In this document: in pieces, positions 15,988 through 24,658 of the stretch
How positions within the stretch are numbered: position 1 is the first letter of the stretch
Layout: each line of letters starts with the position of its first letter
Source of the DNA: Curtobacterium ammoniigenes NBRC 101786
GTDB taxonomy: Bacteria > Actinomycetota > Actinomycetes > Actinomycetales > Microbacteriaceae
Assembly: GCF_001571045.1 (NCBI RefSeq)
Contig: NZ_BCSV01000002.1
Location: forward strand, 1 to 64,000
DNA: 64,000 bases
Direction of reading: 5' to 3'
Made by a program: the position numbers and the translations under genes
The notes under the pieces: model-generated
Database searches by the model: none
The model's input: the letters and a program-made list of their open reading frames with translations, nothing else
Told to the model about the DNA's origin: nothing

Positions 15988-17595
15988 TCAGAGGACGATG
16001 TCGAGCGCGTGGGTCGAGCGCGCGGGGCGGACGGGGGGCGGTGCGGTCGGCGAAGCCGACGCATCGCGAGCAGCCGATGTCCTCGGCACAGCAGGCGTCG
16101 GTCCTGCATCGCGACCGCCGGATCCGCGGGCACCGGCGCCGGCGTCAGACAGGTCTCGGTCGGCGACGGAGACGGTCGCGTTCGGTGCAGCCGCGCTCGC
16201 ATCGCGCCGGAGGCTGTCGAGGACCTGGTGGAGCGCCTCCCGCCCGGCGTCGGTCGGCGCCGAGAGATCGATGCGAACGGAGGCGTCGTCGATGGCGGCG
16301 TGCACGGTGACGGGGCCGAGTGCCTCCGGAGCGACACGGATGACGATCGTGTGCTCGCCGGCCGGGGCGTGCACGAGGGTCAGCATCGGCTGGACGATCT
16401 GCTGCTGCAGCGGCATCGGCGCTGACGGCGGCAGCATCGCAGCGGCACCCGGAAGCGGCGCAGCGGGAGCCCCCGCGGGCGTCACGATCGCGATACTCGC
16501 CGCCGTGACGGAGGCGCTGGTCACCCCGGACGAGGCTTGTTCCGACCCCGGATCATTCCGTTGACCCTGCACCGGCGCGGCGCCGTCCGATCCGACACGC
16601 GCGATCGATGAGGCGCTCGGCTCTCGTGGCGTGCTGCGGTCGTTCGCAGTGCTCGGTTCGTTCGCGCTCGTGAGGAGGCTCGTGCCGCCGAGGGCGCTCG
16701 AGCCGGGGACGGTGTTCGGCGCGATGGGGGCGTTCGTGGGGGCAGGGGCGGTTGGGGCGGCGGGAACGGTTTGGGCAGTGTTGGTGCTCGCAGCGGTGCG
16801 GGAGCGCGCGTCGGGGCCGGTGCGGCCGTCGGGGCCGGTGCGGCCGTCGCTCCGCGCCCCGACTTCGACTGCGGAGGTGGTCGTCGCCGCCGTCCAGGTG
16901 GTTCCGCTGAGAGCCGTCGGGGCTCCGCCGCTCGGGGTCGGGGGTTGCCGCGCTGCATCGGTCGTCGGGTTCACGAGGCCGACCGCGGGCGCCGAGGGCG
17001 CGGATGCTCCTCCTGCCGGCCTCGTCGTTTGCCCGGGCGGAAGCGGCCCCGCGCCAGCACCCGTCGCGATGCCGGTCGACGTCGAGGCCGAGAAGTCAGT
17101 TCCGGCGACGGCGGCGGTCGAAGTAGTACCCGGCAGCGCGCGCGCGTCGCCGGAGGCCACCGCTGTCGCGGCGCCGGAAGCACCTCGCTCGTATGTCGAC
17201 GACGTCTGGGCATTCGCGCCGAATGCGTCGACCGCGACCGCGGCGCTGATCGGCATGGCGATGGCGATCAGGTCGTTCGGGCCGGAACCAGGCACAGCCG
17301 TTGCACTCTCGGCGCTGCCATCGCGACCGGCGCTTGGCGAGTGCTCGTGGCCTCGACGCAGGGCGTGGGTGTGATCCGCCGCCGAGTGGCGGGTGCTGCT
17401 CGACGCCTGGGATGGCGCCTCTGCGGGCTGGTCGAGTGCCGCCGCGAGCGCATCGGTGAACCCAGCCGAGCCTCCCGATCCGGCAGCGCCGGATGCTCCC
17501 CCGGACAGGCCCTGCGGTCGTGCCACTGCACCAGAGCGTTCCGGCCTTGCGCCACCGGACGGCGTTCCGGCGCGACCGGCGATGAGGGCGCTCAT
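15988..17595 (-). CDS. fliK: Flagellar hook-length control protein FliK
   Basis: A 535-residue ruler-type protein. The first 380 residues are Ala/Thr/Pro/Ser-rich and low in complexity, as usual for FliK. The conserved C-terminal domain is at about residues 395-475 (PLQQQIVQPMLTLVHAPAGEHTIVIRVAPEALGPVTVHAAIDDASVRIDLSAPTDAGREALHQVLDSLRRD). The start overlaps the stop of the NlpC/P60 gene by 4 bp. It is exported during hook growth and acts with FlhB to switch substrates. Confidence 0.9.
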   Translation of the reverse strand: MSALIAGRAGTPSGGARPERSGAVARPQGLSGGASGAAGSGGSAGFTDALAAALDQPAEAPSQASSSTRHSAADHTHALRRGHEHSPSAGRDGSAESATAVPGSGPNDLIAIAMPISAAVAVDAFGANAQTSSTYERGASGAATAVASGDARALPGTTSTAAVAGTDFSASTSTGIATGAGAGPLPPGQTTRPAGGASAPSAPAVGLVNPTTDAARQPPTPSGGAPTALSGTTWTAATTTSAVEVGARSDGRTGPDGRTGPDARSRTAASTNTAQTVPAAPTAPAPTNAPIAPNTVPGSSALGGTSLLTSANEPSTANDRSTPREPSASSIARVGSDGAAPVQGQRNDPGSEQASSGVTSASVTAASIAIVTPAGAPAAPLPGAAAMLPPSAPMPLQQQIVQPMLTLVHAPAGEHTIVIRVAPEALGPVTVHAAIDDASVRIDLSAPTDAGREALHQVLDSLRRDASAAAPNATVSVADRDLSDAGAGARGSGGRDAGPTPAVPRTSAARDASASPTAPPPVRPARSTHALDIVL

Positions 17596-18494
17596 GCGAG
17601 CCCCGTGAGCAGCCCGGCGAGCGAGGAAGTCGTTGCGGTTCCGCTCCCCGTCGAACCGAGGAGCGACGTCAGACCAGCGCCGCCTCCGGCTCCGAGGAGC
17701 GACGTCAGCCCGGAACCGCCTCCGGCAGCGAGGAGCGCCGCGAGCTCCGCGAGGCCGCTCGACCCGACCCCCGAGCCGGCCGCTGAGCTGCCCAGCAGGG
17801 GATCGAGGAGCGCTGCCGTCGAGGCCGCGCCGACGCCGGGAGACACGGTGGTCGGCGGAACAGCGGCTGCCGGTTGCGCGGCGCTCGATGGAACGATGCG
17901 ACGGATTGTGACGACGTTCGACGGGGAGATCCAGTTGTTCATCTCCTCGACCGAGCCGCCGGGCTTCGGGGCCTGGATGATCTTGCCGTTGCCCGCGTAG
18001 ATGACGATGTGTCCGCCGCCGTTGCAGACGATGAGGTCGCCGGGCTGCGCGTCTGCGAGCGATGGGACGACCTCGCCGACGGAACCCTGGCCTCCGACAA
18101 GACGCGGCACGGAGATCCCGAGGTCCTTATACACACGTTGCACGAGCCCCGAGCAGTCGAGGCCTGCGCTCGTGGTGCCGCCGAACACGTACGGCACGCC
18201 GATGTACTTCTGCGCATCGGCGACGACGTCCGCTCCGGTGACACCGTTGTTGACGAGCTGGCCGGCGACGGCGGTGGTCGGCGTGCCGGTCGCGGCTCCG
18301 AGTGCGGCCGCGAACGCGGTACCGGAACTCGTCGCGCCGGACGTGCCCGTTGCCGCCGTGACCGCCGGGGTCCTGGAGGCGGAGCCGGCGGCGGCCGTGC
18401 TCGCCGCTGTCTGAGACGGCGAGAACGGGTCGGACAGCTCGACGATCTGGGATTCGATCTGCTGCATGCGGCTGACCGCGTCGATGAAGCTCAT
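17592..18494 (-). CDS. NlpC/P60 peptidoglycan hydrolase within the flagellar operon
   Basis: A 300-residue protein with a C40-peptidase domain at about residues 88-200: VVADAQKYIGVPYVFGGTTSAGLDCSGLVQRVY holds the catalytic Cys (about 114) and PGDLIVCNGGGHIVIYAGNG the His (about 162). There is no signal peptide; the N-terminus (FIDAVSRMQQIESQIVELSDPF) resembles export-apparatus substrates, so it may leave through the flagellar channel. A Gly/Leu/Ser-rich C-terminus follows with repeats of LTSLLGAGGG and LLGSTGSG. It sits between fliJ and fliK, where other bacteria carry FlgJ or soluble lytic enzymes, so a role in opening peptidoglycan for the rod is likely but inferred. Confidence 0.85.
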   Translation of the reverse strand: MSFIDAVSRMQQIESQIVELSDPFSPSQTAASTAAAGSASRTPAVTAATGTSGATSSGTAFAAALGAATGTPTTAVAGQLVNNGVTGADVVADAQKYIGVPYVFGGTTSAGLDCSGLVQRVYKDLGISVPRLVGGQGSVGEVVPSLADAQPGDLIVCNGGGHIVIYAGNGKIIQAPKPGGSVEEMNNWISPSNVVTIRRIVPSSAAQPAAAVPPTTVSPGVGAASTAALLDPLLGSSAAGSGVGSSGLAELAALLAAGGGSGLTSLLGAGGGAGLTSLLGSTGSGTATTSSLAGLLTGLA

Positions 18495-18919
18495 CGGTGT
18501 CCTTCCGTTCCCGGGCGCCAGCGTGTGGTCGCGACCTCGTCGAGCACCGCCTGCTCGTCCTTGCGTTCCTGCTGCGCCGCGGCAGCCGCATGCCGCTCCT
18601 GCAGCTTCTCGAGGACACGGGCGTCGGTCCGCGCGGCGCCGTATGCGGCCTGCGCGTCGCTGCGTTCGGTCTCGATGCGTCCGCGGAGCGCCGCGAGGTC
18701 GGCGAGCATGATCTGCGCGTTCGAGCGCGCAGCCGTCACCGCCGCGAGCACGGCGCCATCCGCGTGGGACGGGTCGGCATCGGCCAGGGAGGCGCGGATC
18801 CGGTGCGTCCGGAGGCGCACGTCCTCCGCGTGCCGGTTCGCGTCGGCGAGGTCGGCAGCAGCGAGCTGCTCCTGGAGACGACGAACGCGGAGCAGCCCGG
18901 CGAGGCGGAACGGCTTCAT
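18491..18919 (-). CDS. fliJ: Flagellar export protein FliJ
   Basis: A 142-residue coiled-coil protein, the stalk-like partner of the FliI ATPase. The N-terminus is MKPFRLAGLLRVRRLQEQLAAADLADAN and the rest is an Ala/Arg/Glu-rich antiparallel coiled coil ending RHAAAAAQQERKDEQAVLDEVATTRW. The ATG at 18917-18919 overlaps the fliI stop as ATGA; the longer open frame upstream is a shadow of fliI. Confidence 0.85.
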   Translation of the reverse strand: MKPFRLAGLLRVRRLQEQLAAADLADANRHAEDVRLRTHRIRASLADADPSHADGAVLAAVTAARSNAQIMLADLAALRGRIETERSDAQAAYGAARTDARVLEKLQERHAAAAAQQERKDEQAVLDEVATTRWRPGTEGHR

Positions 18920-20244
18920 GCGGCTGCCCCGAACTGCTCGGTCACGGTGTGCAGGGCGTGCCATGCGTCTGCGGCGGTGGTGCGCTCGTCGATGCGTTGG
19001 CGGAGGAACGCGTCGATCGCCCGTTCCGCCCGGAGTGCCGCGTCGACCCGGGCGTTCGCGCCGGTCCGGTAGGCGCCGACGTCGATGAGGTCCTGCGCGC
19101 TGCGTCGTGCGGCGAGCACGGCGCGGAGCGCGGTCGCGTCGTCGCGCTGCTCCGGCGCGGTGACCTTCGAGGCGAGCCGCGACACGGAGCCGAGCACGTC
19201 GATGGCCGGGAAGTGTCCGGTGACAGCGAGCGCACGATCGAGCACAACGTGCCCGTCGAGGATCGACCGGGCTGCGTCGGCGATCGGCTCGTTGTGGTCG
19301 TCGCCGTCGACGAGCACGGTGTAGATCCCCGTGATGGAGCCGCTCGGCCCGGTCCCGGCGCGTTCGAGGAGCCGCGCCAGCGTCGAGAAGGTCGACGGCG
19401 GGTACCCGCGGGTTGCCGGCGGCTCTCCCGCGGAGAGGCCGATCTCGCGCTGCGCCATCGCGACGCGGGTGAGCGAATCCATCATGAGCAGCACGTTGGC
19501 ACTGCGGTCGCGATGCCACTCGGCGATCCGGGTCGCGAGCATGGCCGCCCGGAGCCGCATGAGCGCGGGCTCGTCCGACGTCGCAACGACGACGACCGAC
19601 CGGGCGAGGCCGGCGGCACCGAGGTCGTCTTCGATGAACTCGCGCACCTCGCGACCTCGCTCGCCGATCAGGGCGATGACGGACACCTCGGCTTCGGTGC
19701 CGCGCGCGATCATCGACAGCAGCGAGGATTTGCCGACGCCGGACCCGGCGAAGAGCCCGATGCGCTGTCCCTGTCCGACGGTCACGAGCGTGTCGAGCAC
19801 GCGGACGCCGAGCTGGAGCGGATGCGCGATACGGGCGCGATCCATCGGGTTCGGGGCGCTGTTGTCGACGCCCACGGTCTCGCTGGCTCCGAGGGGGCCG
19901 CGCCCGTCGATGGGGCGGCCGAGGCCGTCGATGATGCGGCCGAGCAGACTCGGACCCACCGGGATGGCGGGCGGGATGAGCGCACGACGTGCGGGGGTGC
20001 CGGCGGGGTGGGCGGCGCCTCCCGTGAGTGCCATGCAGCTGACGGTGCCGGGCCGGGTCGCGACGATCTGCGCGACGGTCGCGGTCGGTCCCTCGCCGAT
20101 GGTGACGAGATCGCCGACGGATCCGGGCAGGCCGACGACATCGACGGTGAGGCCCACGGTGGCGCTCACGGCGCCGACGCGCTGCGGTGCTGCGGCACGA
20201 AGCGCGGCCGCGAACCGGGTCTCGTCGAGCAGCGGCGTGCTCAT
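18916..20244 (-). CDS. fliI: Flagellar export ATPase FliI
   Basis: A 442-residue F1-beta-like ATPase that powers protein export. Walker A is AGSGVGKSS at about residues 166-174 and Walker B NVLLMMDSLTRVAMAQREIGL. The type III ATPase signature PPATRGYPPSTFSTLARLLERAG is present. An N-terminal beta-barrel (about 1-90) and C-terminal helical domain complete it. It overlaps fliH and fliJ by 4 bp each. Confidence 0.97.
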   Translation of the reverse strand: MSTPLLDETRFAAALRAAAPQRVGAVSATVGLTVDVVGLPGSVGDLVTIGEGPTATVAQIVATRPGTVSCMALTGGAAHPAGTPARRALIPPAIPVGPSLLGRIIDGLGRPIDGRGPLGASETVGVDNSAPNPMDRARIAHPLQLGVRVLDTLVTVGQGQRIGLFAGSGVGKSSLLSMIARGTEAEVSVIALIGERGREVREFIEDDLGAAGLARSVVVVATSDEPALMRLRAAMLATRIAEWHRDRSANVLLMMDSLTRVAMAQREIGLSAGEPPATRGYPPSTFSTLARLLERAGTGPSGSITGIYTVLVDGDDHNEPIADAARSILDGHVVLDRALAVTGHFPAIDVLGSVSRLASKVTAPEQRDDATALRAVLAARRSAQDLIDVGAYRTGANARVDAALRAERAIDAFLRQRIDERTTAADAWHALHTVTEQFGAAA

Positions 20245-20837
20245 GCGTCCTCCCCGGCGAGCGCGGTGCGGGCGCGGTCGAGCGCTGCGCTGAGCCGCAG
20301 GTCGAGCCAGCCGTCGCGGAGTTCGGCGATCGCGTCGCCCGGCTCGAGGGTCGCGTCGGGCAGGAGGCGCGTGGTCGGTTCGAGCGGCTGCGGGAGCGCC
20401 TGCAGGTCGGCCGGGTGCAGTCGCACGGCAACGAGCTCGTCGCGCGGGGCGGCCGCCATCGCGCGCCGGAGGGCGTCCACCGCACGGGCGTGACCGCCGG
20501 TGACTTCTCGCTGGAGGATCGTCTCGGCAAGGTGCAGGCCGACGCCGATGATCGACTCCTCGACCTCGTCGACGAGTGGGAGCGAGAGCGCCTGCACGCG
20601 GGCGATCGCCGCGTCGAGCACGGCGAGCGTCCGCTGCAGCCGAGCATCCGCGTCCGCGAGCGCGGCCTGATGGGCGGCGGCGCGGTGCCGTTCGGCGTCG
20701 GCCGCCTGTTCGCCGGCGCGGCGCATCCCGTCGACGTACCCGGCCGCGTAGCCGCGTGCTTGCGCGGTGCGGGCTCCGGCCGGCTCGCTCGCGGCGAGCG
20801 CCGGGTAGACCACCGGGGTGAACGCGTCAGTCGACAT
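20241..20837 (-). CDS. fliH: Flagellar export ATPase regulator FliH
   Basis: A 198-residue stator of the FliI ATPase. The ATG at 20835-20837 (MSTDAFTPVVYP) is chosen; it overlaps the fliG stop by 11 bp. The N-terminus has Ala-rich heptads with spaced Gly (GARTAQARGYAAGYVDGMRRAGEQ), a known FliH feature. The C-terminal part (LVDEVEESIIGVGLHLAETILQREV; VRLHPADLQAL; LEPGDAIAELRDGWLDLRLSAALDRA) matches the FliH/V-ATPase E-like domain. Confidence 0.88.
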   Translation of the reverse strand: MSTDAFTPVVYPALAASEPAGARTAQARGYAAGYVDGMRRAGEQAADAERHRAAAHQAALADADARLQRTLAVLDAAIARVQALSLPLVDEVEESIIGVGLHLAETILQREVTGGHARAVDALRRAMAAAPRDELVAVRLHPADLQALPQPLEPTTRLLPDATLEPGDAIAELRDGWLDLRLSAALDRARTALAGEDA

Positions 20838-21849
20838 ATTGGTCCTCGTCGGAGCGCTGCACGGTGATCTTGCCCTCCGTCGCGAGGTCACGGATGGCCC
20901 GGACGATCTCGGAACGCGCCTCTTCGACCCGCGACAATCGGACGGCGCCGAGAACGGCCGCTTCCTCGTCGAGCGCTTCGATGTTGCGCTCCGACAGGTT
21001 CGCGCGGATCACCTCGCGGGTCGGCTCCGGCGCCCCCTTCATGGCGAGGGCGAGCGTTGCGACGTCGACACCGCGGAGCACCTGCTGCACGTCGCGGGCT
21101 TCGAGCTTCACGATGTCGGTGAAGGTGAGCATGCGGGATCGCACCTCGGCGGCGAGCTCCGGGTCGCGCTCGTCGAGCTCCTCGAGGAGGGCCCGCTCCG
21201 CGGCGACGCTCGAACGGTTGATGATGTCGACGAGCGGTTGGACCCCACCGATCGCGGTGCGCTGGTCGGTCGGCGCGACGACGGATCCCGCACGCGATCG
21301 AAGCGTCTCCGCGACGACGCGTGTGGCTTCGGGGCTGACGGTCCCCATGGTGGCGATGCACTGCGCGACGTCGGTGCGCGCCTCCGGTTTCAGCGCGGCG
21401 AGCACGCGCGATGCCTGCTCGGTGCGAAGGTGTGCGAGCACGACGGCGACGGTCTGCGGCAATTCCCCGTCGAGGAGCAGCGCGACCTGCGCCGGGTCGG
21501 CCTCGTCCAGGAACTCGAACGCGCGACCGGCCATCGATGAGGCGACACGCGACATGACGCCGGCGGCCCGCTCGGACCCGAAGGAGGCTTCGAGCAGTCC
21601 GATGGCGGCGTTGCGTCCGCCGTGCGTCCGGGGTTCCGCCCGGGTGGCGAGGGCGTGGAACTCCTCGAGCGCCGCTTCGGCCTGTCGGCGGTCGACCCGC
21701 TGCAGGGCGATGATCTCGGCGGCGATCTCTTCGGACTCGGCCTCGCTGAACTGCTGCATGACCTGGGCGGCGGCGGCCTGGTCGAGGTTCATGAGGACGA
21801 GCGCGGCTTTTTGCGCGCCGGTGAGCGTGGCGGGCTGTGTACCGATCAC
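20827..21849 (-). CDS. fliG: Flagellar motor switch protein FliG
   Basis: A 340-residue rotor protein that interacts with MotA. The N-terminal domain (LTGAQKAALVLMNLDQAAAAQVMQQFSEAESEEIAAEIIAL) binds FliF. The middle domain has the EFLDEADPAQVALLLDGELPQTVAVVLAHL repeat. The torque domain is MLTFTDIVKLEARDVQQVLRGVDVATLALAMKGAPEPTREVIRANLSERNIEALDEE, aligned with the charged helix of the enteric protein. The GTG start overlaps the fliF stop as GTGA. Confidence 0.96.
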   Translation of the reverse strand: MIGTQPATLTGAQKAALVLMNLDQAAAAQVMQQFSEAESEEIAAEIIALQRVDRRQAEAALEEFHALATRAEPRTHGGRNAAIGLLEASFGSERAAGVMSRVASSMAGRAFEFLDEADPAQVALLLDGELPQTVAVVLAHLRTEQASRVLAALKPEARTDVAQCIATMGTVSPEATRVVAETLRSRAGSVVAPTDQRTAIGGVQPLVDIINRSSVAAERALLEELDERDPELAAEVRSRMLTFTDIVKLEARDVQQVLRGVDVATLALAMKGAPEPTREVIRANLSERNIEALDEEAAVLGAVRLSRVEEARSEIVRAIRDLATEGKITVQRSDEDQYVD

Positions 21850-23477
21850 GATGCGGGCTGCCGATCATCCATGAGCGCCAGCAGGAAGTCGGCGGCGCGG
21901 CGCGGGTCGTTGACCGCGAGCTGCTCGATCTCGGCCTTCCGCTGGCCGGCGGCGAGCGTGCTGGGCTCCGGCGGGGTTGCGGCCGCACCGACGGCGCCGG
22001 CCGCGGGGGGCGCCGCGGTGAGCGGGCTCGCTGCGGGCGTGGCGGTGAGCGTCATGAGCGGCACGGTCGGGTCGTCGAAGAGTCCGATCGGTTCTTCCTC
22101 GACGACGGCCCGGCGTCGGCGGACCATCACGATCGCGGCGACGAGGCCGGCGATGATCGCGAGGGCGATGACACCGTCGCGGATCCACGACGTGAGCTGC
22201 GCCTGCTGCGCCTGCGCGTTGGCGGCGGCGAGCGCCTGCTTCGCGGCGACCGCGTTCGCCTGCGAGAAGCTCACGAACTGGACGCCGACGGCGTCGCCGC
22301 GCTGCGTGCTTGCGCCCGCGGCGTTGGCGACCATCGACTGGATCTGGTTCATGCTGACGCCCGCCTTCCGCGCCGCGGCCGTGTCGACCGCGACGGACAC
22401 GGTCTGGCGTTGGACACTGCCCGCGGGGATCTGCTGGGTGGTGCTCGTCTTGTTGATGACGTTGTCGCTCGTGCTGCTGTCGGAGCTGTAGGTGCCGTTG
22501 CCGCCGTTGCTCGACGCGGTGTTCGATGCGCCGTTCGTGGTGGCGCTGGTGCCGAGCACGCCGGATGCGGTCCCCGCGCCGGTTCCCGTGTACGTCTCCT
22601 TCTGGGTGGTGGAGCTGGAGACGGGCGCCCCGGTCGGAATCGAGTACTGGTCGGTGGTCTTGGTGGAGCTCGAGTTGTCCATCAGCGCGTTGACGACGAC
22701 GGTCGAGTTGCCGGTACCGAGCACCTTGTCGAGCATCGACTGCACGCTCGTCTCGACGGCGGTGTCGTACGCCTTGGCCTGATCGTCCGTGCCCGCGGCG
22801 AAGGTGGTACCGGCGGTGGAGAGCACGTTGCCGGCAGCGTCGATCACCGACACGTCGGACGGCTTCATGCCGACCGTGGACGCGGAGACGAGGTGCACGA
22901 TCGCCTGCACCTGCGAGCCGGAGAGCGTGGTGCCGGGTGTCTCGGCGACGAACACGCTCGCGGTCGGGTCCTGGGTCGAGTCGGTGAACACGGTGGGCTG
23001 CGGGATCGCGAGCTTCACGGACGACGTCTTGACCCCGTCCATCGCGTCGATGGTGTTCGCGAGCTCCCCTTCCATCGCCCGCTTATACGTCACGGTCTGC
23101 TGGAAGTCGGAGGTCGTGACGCCCATGGTGTTCAGCAGCGAGTAGCCCTGATTCGTCGCCGATGGGAGGTTCGCGGCGGCCGCCTTCATGCGCTCCTGGT
23201 AGACCTGCGCCTGCGGCACGAGGATCGTCGCCCCGCCGTCGGTGAGCTGGTACGGCACGTTGTCGGAGTGCAGCTGGTCGGTGATCGCCTGCGCGTCGGT
23301 GGGCGAGATCCCGCTGAACAGCGGAACATACTGCGGCCGCGTCAGCCAGCTGGTGAGGCCGACACCGCCGAGCACGAGCACGAGCACGCCGAGCACCGCG
23401 AGGGTCTTCTGCGCGAAGGAGAACCCGGCGATCGTCGTCCCGATGCGCCGGAACATGCCGAGGAGCGCGGGGGGCAC
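21846..23477 (-). CDS. fliF: Flagellar MS-ring protein FliF
   Basis: A 543-residue ring protein at the base of the motor. It has a first membrane helix (KTLAVLGVLVLVLGGVGLTSWL), the PrgK/YscJ-like ring-building domain (YVPLFSGISPTDAQAITDQLHSDNVPYQLTDGGATILVPQAQV), a Ser/Thr/Gly-rich periplasmic insert, a second helix (DGVIALAIIAGLVAAIVMV) and a C-terminal tail that binds FliG (LAAGQRKAEIEQLAVNDPRRAADFLLALMD). The start is GTG at 23475-23477, sharing one base with the fliE stop; an ATG eight codons in is an alternative. Confidence 0.96.
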   Translation of the reverse strand: MPPALLGMFRRIGTTIAGFSFAQKTLAVLGVLVLVLGGVGLTSWLTRPQYVPLFSGISPTDAQAITDQLHSDNVPYQLTDGGATILVPQAQVYQERMKAAAANLPSATNQGYSLLNTMGVTTSDFQQTVTYKRAMEGELANTIDAMDGVKTSSVKLAIPQPTVFTDSTQDPTASVFVAETPGTTLSGSQVQAIVHLVSASTVGMKPSDVSVIDAAGNVLSTAGTTFAAGTDDQAKAYDTAVETSVQSMLDKVLGTGNSTVVVNALMDNSSSTKTTDQYSIPTGAPVSSSTTQKETYTGTGAGTASGVLGTSATTNGASNTASSNGGNGTYSSDSSTSDNVINKTSTTQQIPAGSVQRQTVSVAVDTAAARKAGVSMNQIQSMVANAAGASTQRGDAVGVQFVSFSQANAVAAKQALAAANAQAQQAQLTSWIRDGVIALAIIAGLVAAIVMVRRRRAVVEEEPIGLFDDPTVPLMTLTATPAASPLTAAPPAAGAVGAAATPPEPSTLAAGQRKAEIEQLAVNDPRRAADFLLALMDDRQPAS

Positions 23478-23806
23478 TACGAGCCCATCCGCATGATCTC
23501 GTTGAACGCGTCAACCGCTTGGTTGCGGAGCGTCGACGCGAGCTGCACGGCGGTCTGCACGCGGGCCGCAGCGACGGTGGCGTCCTGGATGTCGTTGAGG
23601 TTCCCGGTCACGGCGCCGACGTTCGCGGCGTCGGACGCGCTCTGCATCTGCTGGAGGCTGTCGATCGCACCGGTGAGTGTCGCTGCGAAGCCGCTGCCGG
23701 AGGCGCCGGTCGCGCCGGCCGCGCCGGTCGCGCTGGTCGTCGCCGTTGTCGGCACGGCGCCCGCCAGTTGTCCGAGGGAGATGCCGCTGATGGCCGGGAT
23801 GCTCAT
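23477..23806 (-). CDS. fliE: Flagellar hook-basal body protein FliE
   Basis: A 109-residue junction protein between MS ring and rod. The C-terminal motif is VAAARVQTAVQLASTLRNQAVDAFNEIMRMGS, the FliE signature. An Ala/Gly/Thr-rich spacer precedes it. The ATG overlaps the flgC stop by 4 bp. Confidence 0.92.
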   Translation of the reverse strand: MSIPAISGISLGQLAGAVPTTATTSATGAAGATGASGSGFAATLTGAIDSLQQMQSASDAANVGAVTGNLNDIQDATVAAARVQTAVQLASTLRNQAVDAFNEIMRMGS

Positions 23807-24198
23807 GCCTTCGCTCCGATCTGGAGGGCGGACTGGTACATGCTCTGCGCGCTCGTGATCGCGTTCGCGTTCGCCTGGTACGCGCGCTGTGCCTCGATGA
23901 GGTCGGTCATCTGCGTCGACATGTCGATCGTCGGCTGCTTGACGTACCCCTGGGCGTTGGCGACGGGGTTCGTCGGGTCGTACACGAGCTGCCCCGCTGC
24001 GGATCCGTAGACGACGGAGCCGGGCGAGACACCGTCGGTGCCGGCGTTCGCGGTCGCCTGGACGAACCGCTCCTGGAAGGCGGGGCTGTTCGGCGACGCG
24101 GTGTCGTTGATGTTCGACAGGTTGTCGCTGATCGCGTTCAGCCAGGTCTGGTTGAGCACCATGCCGGTGCTGGAGATGCCGATGGCGTCGTAGCTCAT
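23803..24198 (-). CDS. flgC: Flagellar proximal rod protein FlgC
   Basis: A 131-residue rod subunit. The start is YDAIGISSTGMVLNQTWLNAISDNLSNINDTASPN and the end is VKQPTIDMSTQMTDLIEAQRAYQANANAITSAQSMYQSALQIG, the paired coiled coils of rod proteins. The usual NxANxxTxxxYR stretch is altered to DNLSNINDTASPNSPAF. The ATG at 24196-24198 lies 2 bp after the flgB stop. Confidence 0.93.
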   Translation of the reverse strand: MSYDAIGISSTGMVLNQTWLNAISDNLSNINDTASPNSPAFQERFVQATANAGTDGVSPGSVVYGSAAGQLVYDPTNPVANAQGYVKQPTIDMSTQMTDLIEAQRAYQANANAITSAQSMYQSALQIGAKA

Positions 24199-24200
24199 GG

Positions 24201-24551
24201 TCAGTTCACCGTCGCGGCGCTGCGGAGCTCGTTGAGCTGCTCGGTGATCGCCTGCGAGGCGACCTGGAACTTCAGTCCGTTCGAGATCTCGGCGCTGGTC
24301 TCCTGCTGCAGGGACACGTTGTTGCCGTTGAGGTTCGTCGGGTCCAGGCTCGGCGTCGGGGCAAATGCCGACGAGGGCAGTGCGCCGCTTCCGGCGGCGA
24401 CGGATCGCGCGAGGACATCGGCGAAGTCGACCTCTTGCGCCTGATAGTTCGGCGTGTTCACGTTCGCGATGTTGTTGGAGATCGCGCGCTGCGCGGCGGC
24501 GAACCCGTCGAGCGCGGACGACATCGCGTTCATCGTCACGGAATCGAGCAC
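24201..24551 (-). CDS. flgB: Flagellar proximal rod protein FlgB
   Basis: A 116-residue rod subunit and first gene of its operon. The signature is ALDGFAAAQRAISNNIANVNTPNYQAQEVDFADVLARS, and the C-terminal helix is NGLKFQVASQAITEQLNELRSA. A GTG at 24549-24551 with AGGGG upstream is taken as start; ATG codons seven and ten codons in are alternatives. A sigma-28-like promoter lies about 75 bp upstream. Confidence 0.9.
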   Translation of the reverse strand: MLDSVTMNAMSSALDGFAAAQRAISNNIANVNTPNYQAQEVDFADVLARSVAAGSGALPSSAFAPTPSLDPTNLNGNNVSLQQETSAEISNGLKFQVASQAITEQLNELRSAATVN

Positions 24552-24626
24552 AAGACACCCCTGATGGCTTGAACAAGTCGGGGCCGATCCATGGCCGTCA
24601 GACGAGCGATCCCTGCTCAATTGCGC

Positions 24627-24654
24627 TTATCGGCAGCGCCCACCGTTTGGTAAG
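24627..24654 (-). promoter_or_regulatory. Sigma-28-type promoter upstream of flgB
   Basis: On the minus strand CTTAC (24654-24650), 15 nt, then GCCGATAA (24634-24627), an exact match to the sigma-28 -10 consensus. It starts only five bases past the stop of the FliT-position gene. The start of transcription would be near 24620, giving an approximately 70-nt leader to flgB. Confidence 0.8.
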
Positions 24655-24658
24655 TGCG

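Noticed and set aside
18491-20647. 718-codon ORF covering fliI and fliJ
   Set aside because: Only its last 142 codons (fliJ) are real; the upstream part is the wrong frame of fliI, which has Walker motifs.
21837-23858. 673-codon plus-strand ORF opposite fliF/fliE
   Set aside because: Composition is Arg/Gly/Asp-rich antisense of fliF, with no domain or signal; a shadow frame.
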